DNA from: Paenibacillus barcinonensis
GTDB taxonomy: Bacteria > Bacillota > Bacilli > Paenibacillales > Paenibacillaceae
Length of the DNA stretch: 64,000 bases
Direction of reading: 5' to 3'
Assembly (NCBI RefSeq): GCF_003217495.1
Contig: NZ_QJSW01000005.1
Location: forward strand, 1-64,000
Shown here: piece by piece, positions 18,794 to 28,664 of the stretch
How positions within the stretch are numbered: the first letter of the stretch is position 1
Layout of the letters: every line of letters begins with the position of its first letter
Translations under genes and position numbers: made by a program
Notes under the pieces: model-generated
The model's database searches: none
Told to the model about the DNA's origin: nothing
What the model saw: the letters and a program-made list of their open reading frames with translations, nothing else

Positions 18794-20110
18794 TCAGTCG
18801 GGTGTTTTTTCAGTAACAGGTTGCTTTTGAGTCTCCTCGTTTAACAGACCGATCACTTCAAACAGTTTGAACAGCAGGCTGAGAAGCATTCCAGCGATTG
18901 TAGCCAGCGCCATTCCTTTCAAATGCACACCATAGAAGGAAATTTCCGTACCGCTGAGTCCAATGACAAGTACGAGTGTAGTCAGGATCAGGTTTGTTGG
19001 TTTGGCAAAATCGACTTTTTGTTCAACCAGAATACGCAGACCCGATGCTGCAATAACTCCGAACAGGAGCAAGGAGACCCCGCCCATAACTGGTACAGGA
19101 ATGTTCGCAACCAGTGCCGAGAACGTACCCGAGAATGAAAGCAGGATGGCAATGACAGCGGCGCCGCCAATGACATAGATCGAGTAAACACGAGTGAGCG
19201 CCATAACACCAATGTTCTCACCATACGTGGTATTTGGTGTTGACCCAACGAAGCCGGAAAGAATCGTAGATACACCGTTACCCAGCAGGGAGCGATGCAG
19301 ACCAGGATCTTTAGACAAATCTTTGCCGACGATGCTGCTTGTGACAAGCAGGTGTCCAATATGCTCAACAATAACAACGAGCGCTACCGGTAGAATTGTG
19401 AGAATGACGGACCAGTCAAATGTAGGAGTAGTTAGCGTTGGAAGCGAGATAAAATCGGCATCAGCAATGGTACTTGTTTTAACAAAGCCCATAGAGTATC
19501 CGAGAATGTAACCGACCACGATACCGATCAGGATGTGAATAATTTTGGGGAAACCACGGAACGTTACAGCTCCGATCACAGTGACTCCCAAGGTTACCAT
19601 GGATAGAATAATCGGTTTGGCTTGAGGTACCCAGCCAGGGTTGTTGACAGGGTCGGAATTGATCAGGCCTGCCATGCCAGCAGCAACCGGCACAAGCTCC
19701 AAACCAATCAAGGCGACGATTGCGCCCATTACAGCAGGGGGGAATACCACATTGATCCAGCCTGTGCCAGCATATTTAATGATGAGGGCTACGATACAAA
19801 ATACGATGCCTGTTACGATGAATGCTCCAAGTGCCATCGAATATCCGTTCTCAGGATGCCCTTTTAAGACGGCCATTACAGGAGCTATAAAAGCGAAGCT
19901 TGATCCGAGGTATGCCGGAATTTTTCCTTTACACATCAGGATGTACAATAGTGTACCAATTCCGTTCATTAGCAGAATCATGCTAGGGTCTACCCCAAAA
20001 AGGTTAGGTACCAATACCGTACTGCCAAACATGGCAAATAAATGTTGCAGGCTCAATAATGTGCCAGGGCCAAAAGCCATCTTCTGATCAACCTGAATTT
20101 CGCGTTGCAA
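18794..20110 (-). CDS. uraA: uracil permease (NCS2 family)
   Basis: A 438-residue membrane protein of the nucleobase-cation symporter 2 family. The uracil-type signatures are present: GSTVLVPNLFGVDPSM near the N-terminus, the acidic VVIVEHIGHLLVTS motif that binds the base, and NTTYGENIGVMALTRVYS. It imports uracil with protons. The start TTG at 20110 has AAAAGGAG ten bases upstream on the minus strand. It is divergent from relA; a TTTACA plus TGTTAT pair in the shared upstream region may be its promoter, weakly. Confidence 0.92.
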   Translation of the reverse strand: MQREIQVDQKMAFGPGTLLSLQHLFAMFGSTVLVPNLFGVDPSMILLMNGIGTLLYILMCKGKIPAYLGSSFAFIAPVMAVLKGHPENGYSMALGAFIVTGIVFCIVALIIKYAGTGWINVVFPPAVMGAIVALIGLELVPVAAGMAGLINSDPVNNPGWVPQAKPIILSMVTLGVTVIGAVTFRGFPKIIHILIGIVVGYILGYSMGFVKTSTIADADFISLPTLTTPTFDWSVILTILPVALVVIVEHIGHLLVTSSIVGKDLSKDPGLHRSLLGNGVSTILSGFVGSTPNTTYGENIGVMALTRVYSIYVIGGAAVIAILLSFSGTFSALVANIPVPVMGGVSLLLFGVIAASGLRILVEQKVDFAKPTNLILTTLVLVIGLSGTEISFYGVHLKGMALATIAGMLLSLLFKLFEVIGLLNEETQKQPVTEKTPD

Positions 20111-20321
20111 AGAATTTCATCTCCTTTTCCGATACACAAACTTTCAATAGATTACAGACTTTCTTGCAAATAAGCAATAACATTTTTCGGAATTGGCTTG
20201 TAAAACACTTGATTTCTTGATAATTACTTTTTCATTACCTTCTATTTCAGCAAATAACGGCAATAATGTATACCAACTGAGCGGTTATAAAAATGGATTA
20301 AACGCTCTTGTTCGTCACTAG

Positions 20322-20350
20322 TTGACGGGAAACGGGCGAAGCGTCATAAT
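20322..20350 (+). promoter_or_regulatory. candidate sigma-A promoter of relA-dtd
   Basis: TTGACG, a 17-base spacer and CATAAT, 86 bases before the relA start. The rest of the roughly 300-base divergent region (20111-20436) is AT-rich and shows no riboswitch that I can recognise. Confidence 0.65.
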
Positions 20351-20436
20351 TATAGGAAATTACTTTTACGGGGAACCTGTGTTGATGTATTGTCACGGGT
20401 TCCATTTTGTATAGAAAGGACACGGAACACATCAGA

Positions 20437-22614
20437 ATGGGCATAGAGCAATTACTTGAGAAGGCCGGGGCATATATCAAAGAACCCGATTTGGTGCGCA
20501 TACGAGAGGCTTATGAATTTGCTGATCAGGCTCACCACGGACAGACGCGAAAATCGGGAGAACCGTATATTCTGCATCCGCTTGCGGTTGCCGATATTGT
20601 TGTGAATATGCAGATGGACACCATCTCCATTATTGCAGCACTTCTTCATGATGTAGTCGAGGACACTACGGTTTCGCTTGAAGAGATTCGCACTCATTTC
20701 GGCAATACGTGTGCCATGCTTGTTGACGGCTTGACGAAGCTGGAACGAATCCAGTTCCGCTCCAAGGAAGAGCAGCAGAACGAGAACTACCGCAAAATGT
20801 TTATCGCCATGGCACAGGACATCCGTGTCATTGTGATCAAACTGGCAGACCGTTTGCATAATATGCGGACCCTCAAGTTTCAGTCGGAAGAAAGCCAGCG
20901 CCGGATCTCGTATGAGACGCTGGAGATTTTCTGTCCAATTGCCAACCGTCTGGGGATCTCTGCAATCAAATGGGAAATGGAGGACATCGCCCTCCGTTAT
21001 TTGAATCCGCAGCAATACTATCGTATCGCCAATCTGATGCACAAGAAACGTGCAGAACGTGAGCAGTATATAGACACGGTTATGGACGGCATTACGAGCA
21101 AACTTGAAGAAATGGGCATTCAGGCAGACCTTTCAGGTCGTCCAAAACACATCTATAGTGTGTTCAAAAAAATGACCACCAAAAACAAGCAGTTTAACGA
21201 GATTTATGATCTGCTTGCGATTCGTATTATTGTGGATAATATCAAGGATTGTTATGCTACGCTGGGTATTATTCACACCCTATGGAAGCCTATGCCTGGA
21301 CGCTTTAAGGACTATATTGCCATGCCGAAGGCAAATATGTATCAGTCCCTGCATACAACGGTGGTGGGACCCAACGGTGAGCCGACCGAGGTGCAGATTC
21401 GTACCTGGGACATGCACCGTACCGCCGAGTTTGGTATCGCGGCACACTGGGCCTACAAAGAAGGAACCTCGGCAGGTCCTCAGTTTGAGGACAAGATTAC
21501 TTTTTTTCGGGAAATTCTCGAATTGCAAAATGAAGCACAGGACGCTTCCGAGTTTGTGGAATCGCTCAAAATGGATTTCTTCTCCGATCTGGTATTTGTG
21601 TTTACGCCAAAAGGTGAAGTTATCGAATTGCCAAGCGGCTCGGTACCGCTTGACTTTGCTTATCGCATTCATACCGAGGTTGGTAATCGGACGATCGGAG
21701 CCAAGGTCAATGGCCGTATTGTTCCACTGGATTACCATCTCAAAACGGGCGACATTATTGAAATTCTCACCTCCAAGCATTCCTATGGTCCTAGCCAGGA
21801 CTGGTTGAAAATTGCGAAATCCTCTCATGCACGAGCCAAGATCAAGCAGTGGTTCAAGAAGGAGCGCCGCGAGGAGAACGTGGAAAAAGGCCGGGAAAGC
21901 TGTGAGCGTGAGCTGAAGCGCATGGGACTTGATCCGTCTGCGTGGATGACAGATGACAAGCTGATGGAAGCGGCGAAGAAATTTGCGTTTAACGATATTG
22001 ATGACATGCTCGCCGCAGTAGGTTTTGGTGGAATTACCGCAGCGCAGATTGTTACCAAAGCAACAGAAAAGCTCCGTAAGGAGCAGGAAGAATCCAATTT
22101 GCTGGAATTGAATTCCGAGATGCGTGAGCTGAAGCCTGCGCCAGAACGTAGAAACAGACCAACGAACGGTATCCGTGTCAAAGGTATTGATAACCTGCTG
22201 GTTCGTTTTGCACGTTGCTGTAACCCGGTGCCGGGGGATGACATTATTGGTTATGTTACACGCGGACGCGGCGTATCTGTGCACCGTAGTGACTGTCCAA
22301 ATATCCCTACAAGTGCAGATGGGGAAGAAGCAGCACGGGTGATTGAAGTGGAGTGGGAAGAGAACATCGAATCAAGCTACAGTGTCGATATTGAGATTAC
22401 AGGCCATGATCGCAATGGACTGCTCAATGAGGTGCTTCAGGCTGTTTCGGAAAGCAAAACGAGTATATCCGCCGTCACTGGACGGACCGATAAAAATAAA
22501 TTGGCATTGGTGCACGTCACCATTCTGATTCGCAATACAGACCATCTGCATTCCGTAGTTGAACGAATCAAACGGGTGAAGGACGTTTATTCTGTGCACC
22601 GGATTATGCAGTAA
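20437..22614 (+). CDS. relA: bifunctional (p)ppGpp synthetase/hydrolase Rel
   Basis: This enzyme makes and degrades the alarmone (p)ppGpp during amino-acid starvation. Domains in order are the HD hydrolase (YILHP, LLHDVVEDT, KLADRLHNMRTL), the synthetase (RPKHIYSVFKKM, YDLLAIRIIV, MYQSLHTTV, EVQIRTWDMH), TGS (VFTPKGEVIELP), the zinc-finger-like region (FARCCNPVPGDDI with HRSDCPN), and a C-terminal ACT domain. The start ATG 20437 gives 725 residues, close to B. subtilis Rel (734); the frame is open from a TTG at 20407. Both hydrolase and synthetase motifs look intact. dtd follows after 12 bases. Confidence 0.96.
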   Translation: MGIEQLLEKAGAYIKEPDLVRIREAYEFADQAHHGQTRKSGEPYILHPLAVADIVVNMQMDTISIIAALLHDVVEDTTVSLEEIRTHFGNTCAMLVDGLTKLERIQFRSKEEQQNENYRKMFIAMAQDIRVIVIKLADRLHNMRTLKFQSEESQRRISYETLEIFCPIANRLGISAIKWEMEDIALRYLNPQQYYRIANLMHKKRAEREQYIDTVMDGITSKLEEMGIQADLSGRPKHIYSVFKKMTTKNKQFNEIYDLLAIRIIVDNIKDCYATLGIIHTLWKPMPGRFKDYIAMPKANMYQSLHTTVVGPNGEPTEVQIRTWDMHRTAEFGIAAHWAYKEGTSAGPQFEDKITFFREILELQNEAQDASEFVESLKMDFFSDLVFVFTPKGEVIELPSGSVPLDFAYRIHTEVGNRTIGAKVNGRIVPLDYHLKTGDIIEILTSKHSYGPSQDWLKIAKSSHARAKIKQWFKKERREENVEKGRESCERELKRMGLDPSAWMTDDKLMEAAKKFAFNDIDDMLAAVGFGGITAAQIVTKATEKLRKEQEESNLLELNSEMRELKPAPERRNRPTNGIRVKGIDNLLVRFARCCNPVPGDDIIGYVTRGRGVSVHRSDCPNIPTSADGEEAARVIEVEWEENIESSYSVDIEITGHDRNGLLNEVLQAVSESKTSISAVTGRTDKNKLALVHVTILIRNTDHLHSVVERIKRVKDVYSVHRIMQ

Positions 22615-22626
22615 GGAGTCTGTACA

Positions 22627-23076
22627 ATGAGAGTGCTGGTACAACGCTGTAAAGAGGCTCAGGTTACGGTAGGGGATGAACTTACAGGCAAAATCGAAGC
22701 CGGTTTGATGCTGCTTGTAGGTATAACTCATGAGGATACCGAGAAGGACGCGATCTATCTGGCAGATAAAATTAGCGGTCTTCGCATATTTGAGGATGAG
22801 CAGGAGAAGATGAATCTTGGTTTGCTCGATGTAGGCGGAGCAGTTTTGTCCGTTTCGCAGTTCACGTTGTATGGTGATTGCCGTAAAGGCAAACGTCCAA
22901 GTTTTGCTGCGGCAGCTCGTCCCGATGCGGCGGAGCGGTTATATGAAACGTTTAATCAATTGTTACGCGATAAAGGAATTCAGGTGGAAACCGGACGCTT
23001 TGGAGCGATGATGGACGTGACATTTACGAACTGGGGCCCGGTTACCCTGATGGTAGAAAGTCCTTTGCGCGACTGA
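22627..23076 (+). CDS. dtd: D-aminoacyl-tRNA deacylase
   Basis: Dtd hydrolyses D-amino acids (and glycine) mischarged on tRNA. The 149-residue protein begins [11 protein letters not shown] and has the two active-site motifs SQFTLYGD and [11 protein letters not shown]; the cross-subunit Gly-Pro pair is in the latter. AAGGAG precedes the ATG. It is co-transcribed with relA, as in B. subtilis. Confidence 0.97.
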   Translation: MRVLVQRCKEAQVTVGDELTGKIEAGLMLLVGITHEDTEKDAIYLADKISGLRIFEDEQEKMNLGLLDVGGAVLSVSQFTLYGDCRKGKRPSFAAAARPDAAERLYETFNQLLRDKGIQVETGRFGAMMDVTFTNWGPVTLMVESPLRD

Positions 23077-23179
23077 ACTTGCGCATAATTGAATAGTGAA
23101 GAGGCCATAATGAGAGATAAGTCATCGTTGGTATCACATTGTAGTAGTATCTTTGTTGACCAAAGGAGCCTCTCTTATT

Positions 23180-23347
23180 ATGCGCCAATCTGCAAAAGTA
23201 ACCAAGGCACGAATCGAGCCGCTGCTGATCCCTGGCAATCTGGCAGAGTCACTTCACCTTGCCCGCTCTGCGGCAGCTTATGTGTCTACGATGTGGATGC
23301 TGCAAACTTCAGATAAGGACAGGCAGGAGCATCATCCACGACCATAA
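23180..23347 (+). CDS. possible small protein of 55 residues
   Basis: Not recognised. The ATG follows AAAGGAG with 11 bases between. The codons look like genuine coding use for this genome (CTG, CGC, GAG, GTG) and there are no rare-codon runs. The product is basic and Ala/Leu-rich at its centre (ESLHLARSAAAYVSTMW) with a polar tail ending EHHPRP. It could be a short regulatory or stress protein, or only a chance ORF. Confidence 0.4.
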   Translation: MRQSAKVTKARIEPLLIPGNLAESLHLARSAAAYVSTMWMLQTSDKDRQEHHPRP

Positions 23348-23378
23348 CATTATTCATTCAACAAAATAGGTGCGATCA

Positions 23379-23410
23379 AAGTCCCGAGGGTTCGACCATC
23401 CGGGGCTTTT
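23379..23410 (+). terminator. weak terminator after the small ORF
   Basis: AGTCCC ... GGGGCT, with a loop that may add inner pairs, is followed by TTTTT. It lies 32 bases after the 55-codon ORF, which supports a transcript through that region. Confidence 0.6.
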
Positions 23411-23463
23411 TGCTGTTCTCATTGGGATGGTCCCCTTCTGATACCAATTCCAAATGTGTGGTT

Positions 23464-23489
23464 GTTATAAAAGCCACTGTATGGGGTAA
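23464..23489 (+). promoter_or_regulatory. candidate stress-sigma promoter for the PfpI-like gene
   Basis: GTTATA, a 14-base spacer and GGGTAA resemble the sigma-B consensus of Bacillus (GTTTAA, 12-14 bases, GGGTAT). Sigma-F/G-type sites are also related. Whether this organism has sigma-B cannot be read from the window. Confidence 0.35.
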
Positions 23490-23582
23490 TAACAAAACGA
23501 GGCACCGAAAAGATGTGCCAAAGGATCAACAGATTTCCCCATGTGAGTACCGCATTCGAATACGGAAAGGAGACCATAGATC

Positions 23583-24089
23583 ATGAGTAAAGTTGCTTTT
23601 TTGCTTGCGAATGAGTTTGAGGATTCAGAAATGAAGGTTCCGTACGATGAGGTGAAAAAGGCTGGGCATGAGGTGCATATTATCGGATTAAAAGCCGGTG
23701 AAACGCTTCAAGGCAAAGGAGGCAAGGCTTCCTACACAACGGATAAAGCCATCTCTGAGGTTCATGCTTCCGAGTATGATGCCGTAGTTATTCCAGGTGG
23801 CTCATCGCCGGAAAATTTGCGGACGGACGCAAACATCCTCAAGTTTGTCACGGAAATCAATGCTGCCAGAAAACCAATCGCTGCAATTTGCCATGGTCCT
23901 CAAATTTTGGCCAGCGCAGATCTGCTCAAGGGACGAACAATCACCTCCTATCCACCGTTGAAGGATGACATGGTGAATGCTGGAGCCGAGTTCAAGGATC
24001 ATGAAGCGGTGGTGGATGGAAACTATATTACATCCCGTACACCTGAGGATGAGCCGGCATTTGTTCGCGAACTGATGAAAGTGATCTAA
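23583..24089 (+). CDS. DJ-1/PfpI family protein (type 1 glutamine amidotransferase-like)
   Basis: A 168-residue protein of the DJ-1/PfpI superfamily: N-terminal KVAFLLANEFEDSEM with the conserved Glu, central VVIPGGSSPENL, and the nucleophile elbow AAICHGPQIL with its Cys. Relatives in Bacillus (YraA, YfkM) are general-stress proteins linked to protection against reactive carbonyls and oxidative damage, so a deglycase or stress role is inferred. AAAGGAG lies upstream of the ATG. A possible stress-type promoter is about 95 bases upstream. Confidence 0.88.
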   Translation: MSKVAFLLANEFEDSEMKVPYDEVKKAGHEVHIIGLKAGETLQGKGGKASYTTDKAISEVHASEYDAVVIPGGSSPENLRTDANILKFVTEINAARKPIAAICHGPQILASADLLKGRTITSYPPLKDDMVNAGAEFKDHEAVVDGNYITSRTPEDEPAFVRELMKVI

Positions 24090-24186
24090 GCGTCAGAAGG
24101 TTAAATTTAACGCGATGATGGCATTCTATGAATAGATTTCATTCCGCAAAGGATAAAAATATGAATTTATAGTGGGAGGGTTTGAC

Positions 24187-24633
24187 ATGGCAAAACATAT
24201 TCAGGCGTATTTTCGAACCGAAGACGAGGCAGAGGGTGCCAGAACTTCACTATTGACGTTCCATACCGAGCAGTTGGAAGTAGGTCAGCTGGATGCTGCC
24301 ATTGGCAGGGATACACGAGTTATGGTTCCGCTGGTCCCGTATAATACGGCCGGGGGTGTAGGGACGAATGGTGCAATGGGCGTAGGAGCAGCTCCCGGAG
24401 TTCCGGCGGGTGAAAATGTAATCCCGGTGGTCACCGACGTTAATCGCGACGCTGAACGTGATCCTCGCAACAGAGTGAACGAGGACGGAGATATGCTGGA
24501 TGCCGCAGATGTGACTTCGGCTGATCATGATGACCTGCATTATGTTCTGTCTGCCAAAGTCAGGGATGAGGATTATGAGGCAATCGTTCATAAGCTCCGC
24601 TCCAACCACGCCTTTGTGGAAGAATTGGATTAA
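24187..24633 (+). CDS. hypothetical acidic protein with Gly-rich centre
   Basis: Family not recognised. It has 148 residues from the ATG at 24187, chosen because GGGAGGG precedes it; an in-frame GTG at 24172 lies before that site. The N-terminal third (HIQAYFRTEDEAEGAR) and C-terminal third (LHYVLSAKVRDEDYEAIVHKL) both look like halves of a small alpha/beta fold, separated by a Gly/Pro/Val-rich linker and a stretch of Asp/Asn/Arg. There is no signal peptide. The gap to the PfpI gene has no terminator, so the two may be one stress-related operon. Confidence 0.75.
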   Translation: MAKHIQAYFRTEDEAEGARTSLLTFHTEQLEVGQLDAAIGRDTRVMVPLVPYNTAGGVGTNGAMGVGAAPGVPAGENVIPVVTDVNRDAERDPRNRVNEDGDMLDAADVTSADHDDLHYVLSAKVRDEDYEAIVHKLRSNHAFVEELD

Positions 24634-24641
24634 ACATATGC

Positions 24642-24683
24642 ACACAAGAAGGCCCTTACGCCAGCGTAAGGGCCTTCTTGTGT
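24642..24683. terminator. long perfect hairpin after the hypothetical gene
   Basis: ACACAAGAAGGCCCTTACGC and its exact complement are separated by two bases, starting nine bases after the stop codon. There is no clean T run on the plus strand. It probably terminates or protects the 3' end. Confidence 0.75.
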
Positions 24684-24864
24684 AATACTCACCTCCAGTA
24701 TTGCCTTCGCAAATTTGATGACTGAAAAGCAAAGATATTGTGGAATAAGCTAAAAATAAAGCGCTATCATTTTTGTAATATTCCTGTAATATTAGTAACA
24801 CAAGCCTTTAACAATGTGCGTTTATAATAACAGACATGACCCCCTTTTTTTTATATATCCTTTG

Positions 24865-24896
24865 AACCTGCACACCGTGTGCAGGTTATTTTTTTC
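24865..24896 (+). terminator. orphan hairpin with T run
   Basis: AACCTGCACAC ... GTGTGCAGGTT with a one-base centre is followed by ATTTTTTT. No protein gene ends here: the nearest upstream stop is at 24633 with its own hairpin. A TATAAT at 24823-24828 upstream leaves room for a short RNA of about 60 bases, but no good -35 is seen. Confidence 0.6.
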
Positions 24897-24915
24897 TATC
24901 CTGACATGTTAGCCC

Positions 24916-24944
24916 TTGACTTTAGCACTGCGGTTCATTACAAT
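24916..24944 (+). promoter_or_regulatory. sigma-A promoter of hisS-aspS
   Basis: TTGACT, a 17-base spacer and TACAAT are directly followed by the T-box leader. Together with the leader, this explains the large gap before hisS. Confidence 0.85.
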
Positions 24945-25357
24945 CAGAAAATAATACGTTGGCTATAGTCAACTAAAGTCGTTTTTTGAAACCTATGACT
25001 GATTTGATGACGGGACCAAGTACTCCGTACCCACATGACCAGAGAGGAATCCCAAGGCTGTAAGGATTCTCTTGATGAGCGGACGAATGACTTCCCCGAG
25101 AACAGACGGCGAACAAGGCAGAGATATCTGCGGATCTTAGTAGCCGGCCTGCGCATGACGTGCGTTATACGTAAAGCGGAAGAGCTGTTTGAACCGGGAG
25201 GGTGCTTGTTAAACCATCCTTGCTCAGCAGATGACAACCTGAACGGCTGTAAGGTCAGGCTTCCGGAATGTGGGTGGTACCACGGGTGAATGTATATTAC
25301 AATCTCTCGTCCCTTTGTTTGCTGTATAGGAGCAAACAGGGCGAGGGATTTTTTTGT
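24945..25357 (+). ncRNA. T-box leader of hisS-aspS
   Basis: A T-box riboswitch: Stem I elements (AAGTAC, CCAGAGAGG, GATGAGC), then the T-box/antiterminator sequence GGGTGGTACCACGGG at 25272-25286, then a terminator stem CTCTCGTCCCTTTGTTTGC ... GCAAACAGGGCGAGGGA with TTTTTTT at 25351-25357. In the position where the specifier codon is expected, by alignment to glyQS-type leaders, the sequence reads GAATGACTTC, with GAC (Asp) at 25089-25091; no His codon is there. Uncharged tRNA would pair with TGGT and stabilise the antiterminator. The element class is certain and the specifier assignment is a reading. Confidence 0.92.
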
Positions 25358-25532
25358 TTTCAAGTTGATTCTCCCTGTACGCCGGAACGCAGAGTGTAGA
25401 ACCAATCTGAAGAAACGAAGTTAAAAGCTTTCTACAAGAAAGCTGCTTCGGAAGATGGTACTACAATCGGAGTGGCTAAGTGTGCATTTAGGATTAACGT
25501 TTACAGAGAAAATCAATACTGGAGGGAAAAAG

Positions 25533-26786
25533 ATGGCTTTTCAGAAACCGACAGGGACGCAGGACCTGCTGCCCGGTGTAGTGGAGAAATGGCAGTACGT
25601 AGAAGAAAAAGCACGTGACCTGTGCCGTCGTTTTAATTACCGCGAGATTCGTACACCCATTTTCGAGCAAACCTCATTGTTTGTGCGTGGTGTAGGTGAA
25701 ACGACAGATATCGTAGAGAAAGAAATGTACACCTTTGATGACAAAGGTAATCGCAGCATGACACTTCGCCCGGAAGGAACGGCAGGTGTCGTTCGCGCTT
25801 ATGTGGAGAACAAGCTGTACGGCGAGCCGGACGTGAGCAAACTGTATTATATTGGGCCGATGTTCCGTTATGAACGCCCGCAGGCAGGTCGCCAGCGTCA
25901 ATTCCACCAGTTCGGAGTTGAGGCTCTGGGTGCGGTAGATCCGGCAATTGATGCCGAGGTGATTGCACTAGGGTATCAGCTTTGTGTCGAGCTTGGCCTG
26001 AAGGATGTCAAAGTGGAGATCAACTCGGTTGGTAATGCCAAGAGCCGTGCGGAATACCGTGAGACACTGCTGGGCTTCTTGAGACCGATGAAGGACAGCC
26101 TGTGCAAGGATTGCCAATCCCGTATGGAGCGTAATCCCCTGCGTGTGCTGGATTGTAAGGTAGATCAGGATAAATTCGTTGGAGCACCATCCATTCTGGA
26201 CAGTCTCGATGAAGAATCGCTCAATCATTTTGCCAAGCTTCAGGCGTATCTGGATGATTTCGGAGTAGACTACGCGGTGAACAACCGGCTGGTACGTGGG
26301 CTGGATTATTACACTCTGACCGCTTTTGAGCTTAAAGCACAAGGCATCGGAGCTATTGATACCGTCGGCGGCGGTGGAAGATACAACGGTCTTGTCGGTG
26401 ATATCGGCGGGCCAGATCAGCCAGGCATCGGCTTTGGTATCGGGCTGGAGCGGATTCAGCTGATTCTGGAGCACCAGAACATAGAAGTTACAACACTGGC
26501 TCCGCTGGATGTGTACTTTGTTGCTCTGGGCGAGGCAGCGGATCGTGAAGTGAACCGACTGCTCTTCAAGCTTCGTCAATCCGGGCTGTCTGGTGAACGC
26601 GATTATCTGGGTCGTAAAATGAAAGCTCAGATGAAGTCGGCGGATCGTTTTAAAGCCCGCTACACCGCGATCCTTGGCGATGACGAGCTGGAACGAGGCG
26701 AGATTGCACTGAAAGCGATGGATACAGGTGAACAGCAGACGGTGAAGCTGGATGATCTGGTTGCAGCGGTACGCGGGAACCAATAA
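25533..26786 (+). CDS. hisS: histidine-tRNA ligase
   Basis: HisRS charges tRNA-His. The 417-residue class II synthetase has [11 protein letters not shown] at the start, motif 2 in [16 protein letters not shown], the histidine-A motifs LVRGLDYYT and GGGGRYNGL, motif 3 [11 protein letters not shown], and a C-terminal anticodon domain. The start ATG 25533 follows TGGAGGG; the frame is open to 25455 but that lies in the leader. It is read through the T-box and is first in the hisS-aspS operon. Confidence 0.96.
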   Translation: MAFQKPTGTQDLLPGVVEKWQYVEEKARDLCRRFNYREIRTPIFEQTSLFVRGVGETTDIVEKEMYTFDDKGNRSMTLRPEGTAGVVRAYVENKLYGEPDVSKLYYIGPMFRYERPQAGRQRQFHQFGVEALGAVDPAIDAEVIALGYQLCVELGLKDVKVEINSVGNAKSRAEYRETLLGFLRPMKDSLCKDCQSRMERNPLRVLDCKVDQDKFVGAPSILDSLDEESLNHFAKLQAYLDDFGVDYAVNNRLVRGLDYYTLTAFELKAQGIGAIDTVGGGGRYNGLVGDIGGPDQPGIGFGIGLERIQLILEHQNIEVTTLAPLDVYFVALGEAADREVNRLLFKLRQSGLSGERDYLGRKMKAQMKSADRFKARYTAILGDDELERGEIALKAMDTGEQQTVKLDDLVAAVRGNQ

Positions 26787-26867
26787 ATGTTGAATTAACC
26801 GGGATGTACAAGGAAGGCTTGAGCCTGTCTGTGCAGAACGGAAATTTATATAATGAGGAGTCTGATT

Positions 26868-28646
26868 ATGAAAAGAAGTCATCATTGCGGCGCATTAACT
26901 AACGCACACATCGGTGAAACGGTAACATTGAACGGCTGGGTACAGACCCGCCGTGACCTGGGGGGCGTACTTTTTATTGATCTGCGTGACCGCAGCGGCA
27001 TTGTACAGGTTGTTTTTAACCCGGCATATTCAGGTGAAGCTCTGCAAATCGCAGATCGCGTACGCAGCGAGTATGTTATCGCCGTAACGGGTAAAGTCGT
27101 TAAACGTGATCCAGAAACAGTAAACAAAAACCTGCCAACAGGTGAGATCGAAGTACAAATTACAGAAATTGAAGTGCTGAACGCGGCTAAAACACCTCCA
27201 TTCTTCATTGAAGATGGTGTTGAGGTAGATGAGTCCCTGCGTTTGAAATATCGTTACCTGGACCTGCGTCGTCCGGAAATGTTCGAAACATTGAAGCTTC
27301 GTTCCAAAGCGTCCAAAGTGTTCCGTGACTTCCTGGACGGAGAAGAGTTTGTTGAGGTGGAAACACCAATTCTGACCAAGAGCTCCCCGGAAGGTGCGCG
27401 TGACTATCTCGTACCAAGCCGTGTGCATGAAGGTGAATTCTTCGCCCTGCCACAATCCCCACAAATCTACAAACAATTGTTGATGGTTGGTGGACTTGAG
27501 CGTTACTACCAGATCGCTCGTTGTTTCCGTGATGAAGACTTGCGTGCAGACCGTCAACCGGAATTCACTCAAGTCGACATCGAGACGTCCTTCCTGCAGC
27601 AGGATGACCTGTTGCCAATGATGGAACAGTTGATGGCGAAATTGTTGCGTGAAACAAAAGGTATTGAGCTGGAATTGCCGTTCCAACGGATTACGTATGC
27701 TGATGCAATGGGGAAATACGGTTCCGACAAGCCGGATCTGCGTTTTGGCATGGAACTGGTGGAAATGAATGATATCGTAGCAGGCAGCGGAGTGAAAGTA
27801 TTTGCTTCCGTCATCGAAAAAGGTGGAGAAGTGAAGGTACTGAACGCCAAAGGCTGTGGTACTTGGAGCCGTAAAGAGATCGACGATCTCGGACCATTCG
27901 CTGCTCGTTACGGAGCTAAAGGTCTTGCTTGGATTCAAGTGAAGGACGGCGAGTTCAAAGGGCCAATCGTGAAGTTCTTTACGCCGGAAGAGATTGAAGC
28001 TGTTAAAGAACGTACAGGCGCTGAAGAAGGCGACTTGTTACTCTTCTCCGCTGACACCAAAAAAGTGGTTGCTGATGTTCTCGGTGCCCTGCGTCTGAAA
28101 ATCGGACGTCAACTCGGTCTGATTGATGACAGCAAGTTCAAGTTTGCTTGGGTTGTGGACTTCCCGCTGCTCGGCTATGATGAAGAGGCGAAGCGTTATG
28201 TGGCTGAACACCATCCGTTCACACGTCCAAAAGACGAAGATGTACATCTGTTCGACACAGACCCGGGCGCAATCCGTGCCCAAGCCTATGACCTTGTTCT
28301 GAACGGTTATGAAGTTGGTGGCGGTTCGATGCGTATCTACAAGCGTGATGTACAGGAGAAAATGTTTGCTGCGCTTGGACTTACGCCAGAAGTAGCCAAT
28401 GACAAATTCGGTTATCTGCTTGAAGCATTCGAATATGGTACACCACCACATGGCGGTATCGCTTTTGGTCTGGACCGTCTCGTGATGCTGCTGGCAGGAC
28501 GCACAAATCTGCGTGAAACGATTGCCTTCCCGAAAACGGCAAGTGCAACCGATCTGCTGATGAATGCACCTTCCGAAGTGGACGGATCACAGCTTGAGCA
28601 GCTTCATATCCGTGTAGCCCGTAAACCGGTCGCGGAAAAGAAATAA
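26868..28646 (+). CDS. aspS: aspartate-tRNA ligase
   Basis: AspRS charges tRNA-Asp. The 592-residue class IIb enzyme has an N-terminal OB anticodon domain ([15 protein letters not shown]), motif 1 around [23 protein letters not shown], motif 2 [21 protein letters not shown], the bacterial GAD insertion domain, and motif 3 [13 protein letters not shown]. The start ATG 26868 has GAGGAG upstream; the in-frame ATG at 26853 overlaps that site. It is 81 bases after hisS with no terminator. The tRNA-Asp it charges is at the left end of the window. Confidence 0.96.
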   Translation: MKRSHHCGALTNAHIGETVTLNGWVQTRRDLGGVLFIDLRDRSGIVQVVFNPAYSGEALQIADRVRSEYVIAVTGKVVKRDPETVNKNLPTGEIEVQITEIEVLNAAKTPPFFIEDGVEVDESLRLKYRYLDLRRPEMFETLKLRSKASKVFRDFLDGEEFVEVETPILTKSSPEGARDYLVPSRVHEGEFFALPQSPQIYKQLLMVGGLERYYQIARCFRDEDLRADRQPEFTQVDIETSFLQQDDLLPMMEQLMAKLLRETKGIELELPFQRITYADAMGKYGSDKPDLRFGMELVEMNDIVAGSGVKVFASVIEKGGEVKVLNAKGCGTWSRKEIDDLGPFAARYGAKGLAWIQVKDGEFKGPIVKFFTPEEIEAVKERTGAEEGDLLLFSADTKKVVADVLGALRLKIGRQLGLIDDSKFKFAWVVDFPLLGYDEEAKRYVAEHHPFTRPKDEDVHLFDTDPGAIRAQAYDLVLNGYEVGGGSMRIYKRDVQEKMFAALGLTPEVANDKFGYLLEAFEYGTPPHGGIAFGLDRLVMLLAGRTNLRETIAFPKTASATDLLMNAPSEVDGSQLEQLHIRVARKPVAEKK

Positions 28647-28664
28647 AGGAGGCATCGATTCTCA

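Noticed and set aside
21280-22284. A 334-codon open frame antisense to relA
   Set aside because: It lies wholly inside relA, whose conserved motifs are intact, has no ribosome site, and shows no family resemblance.
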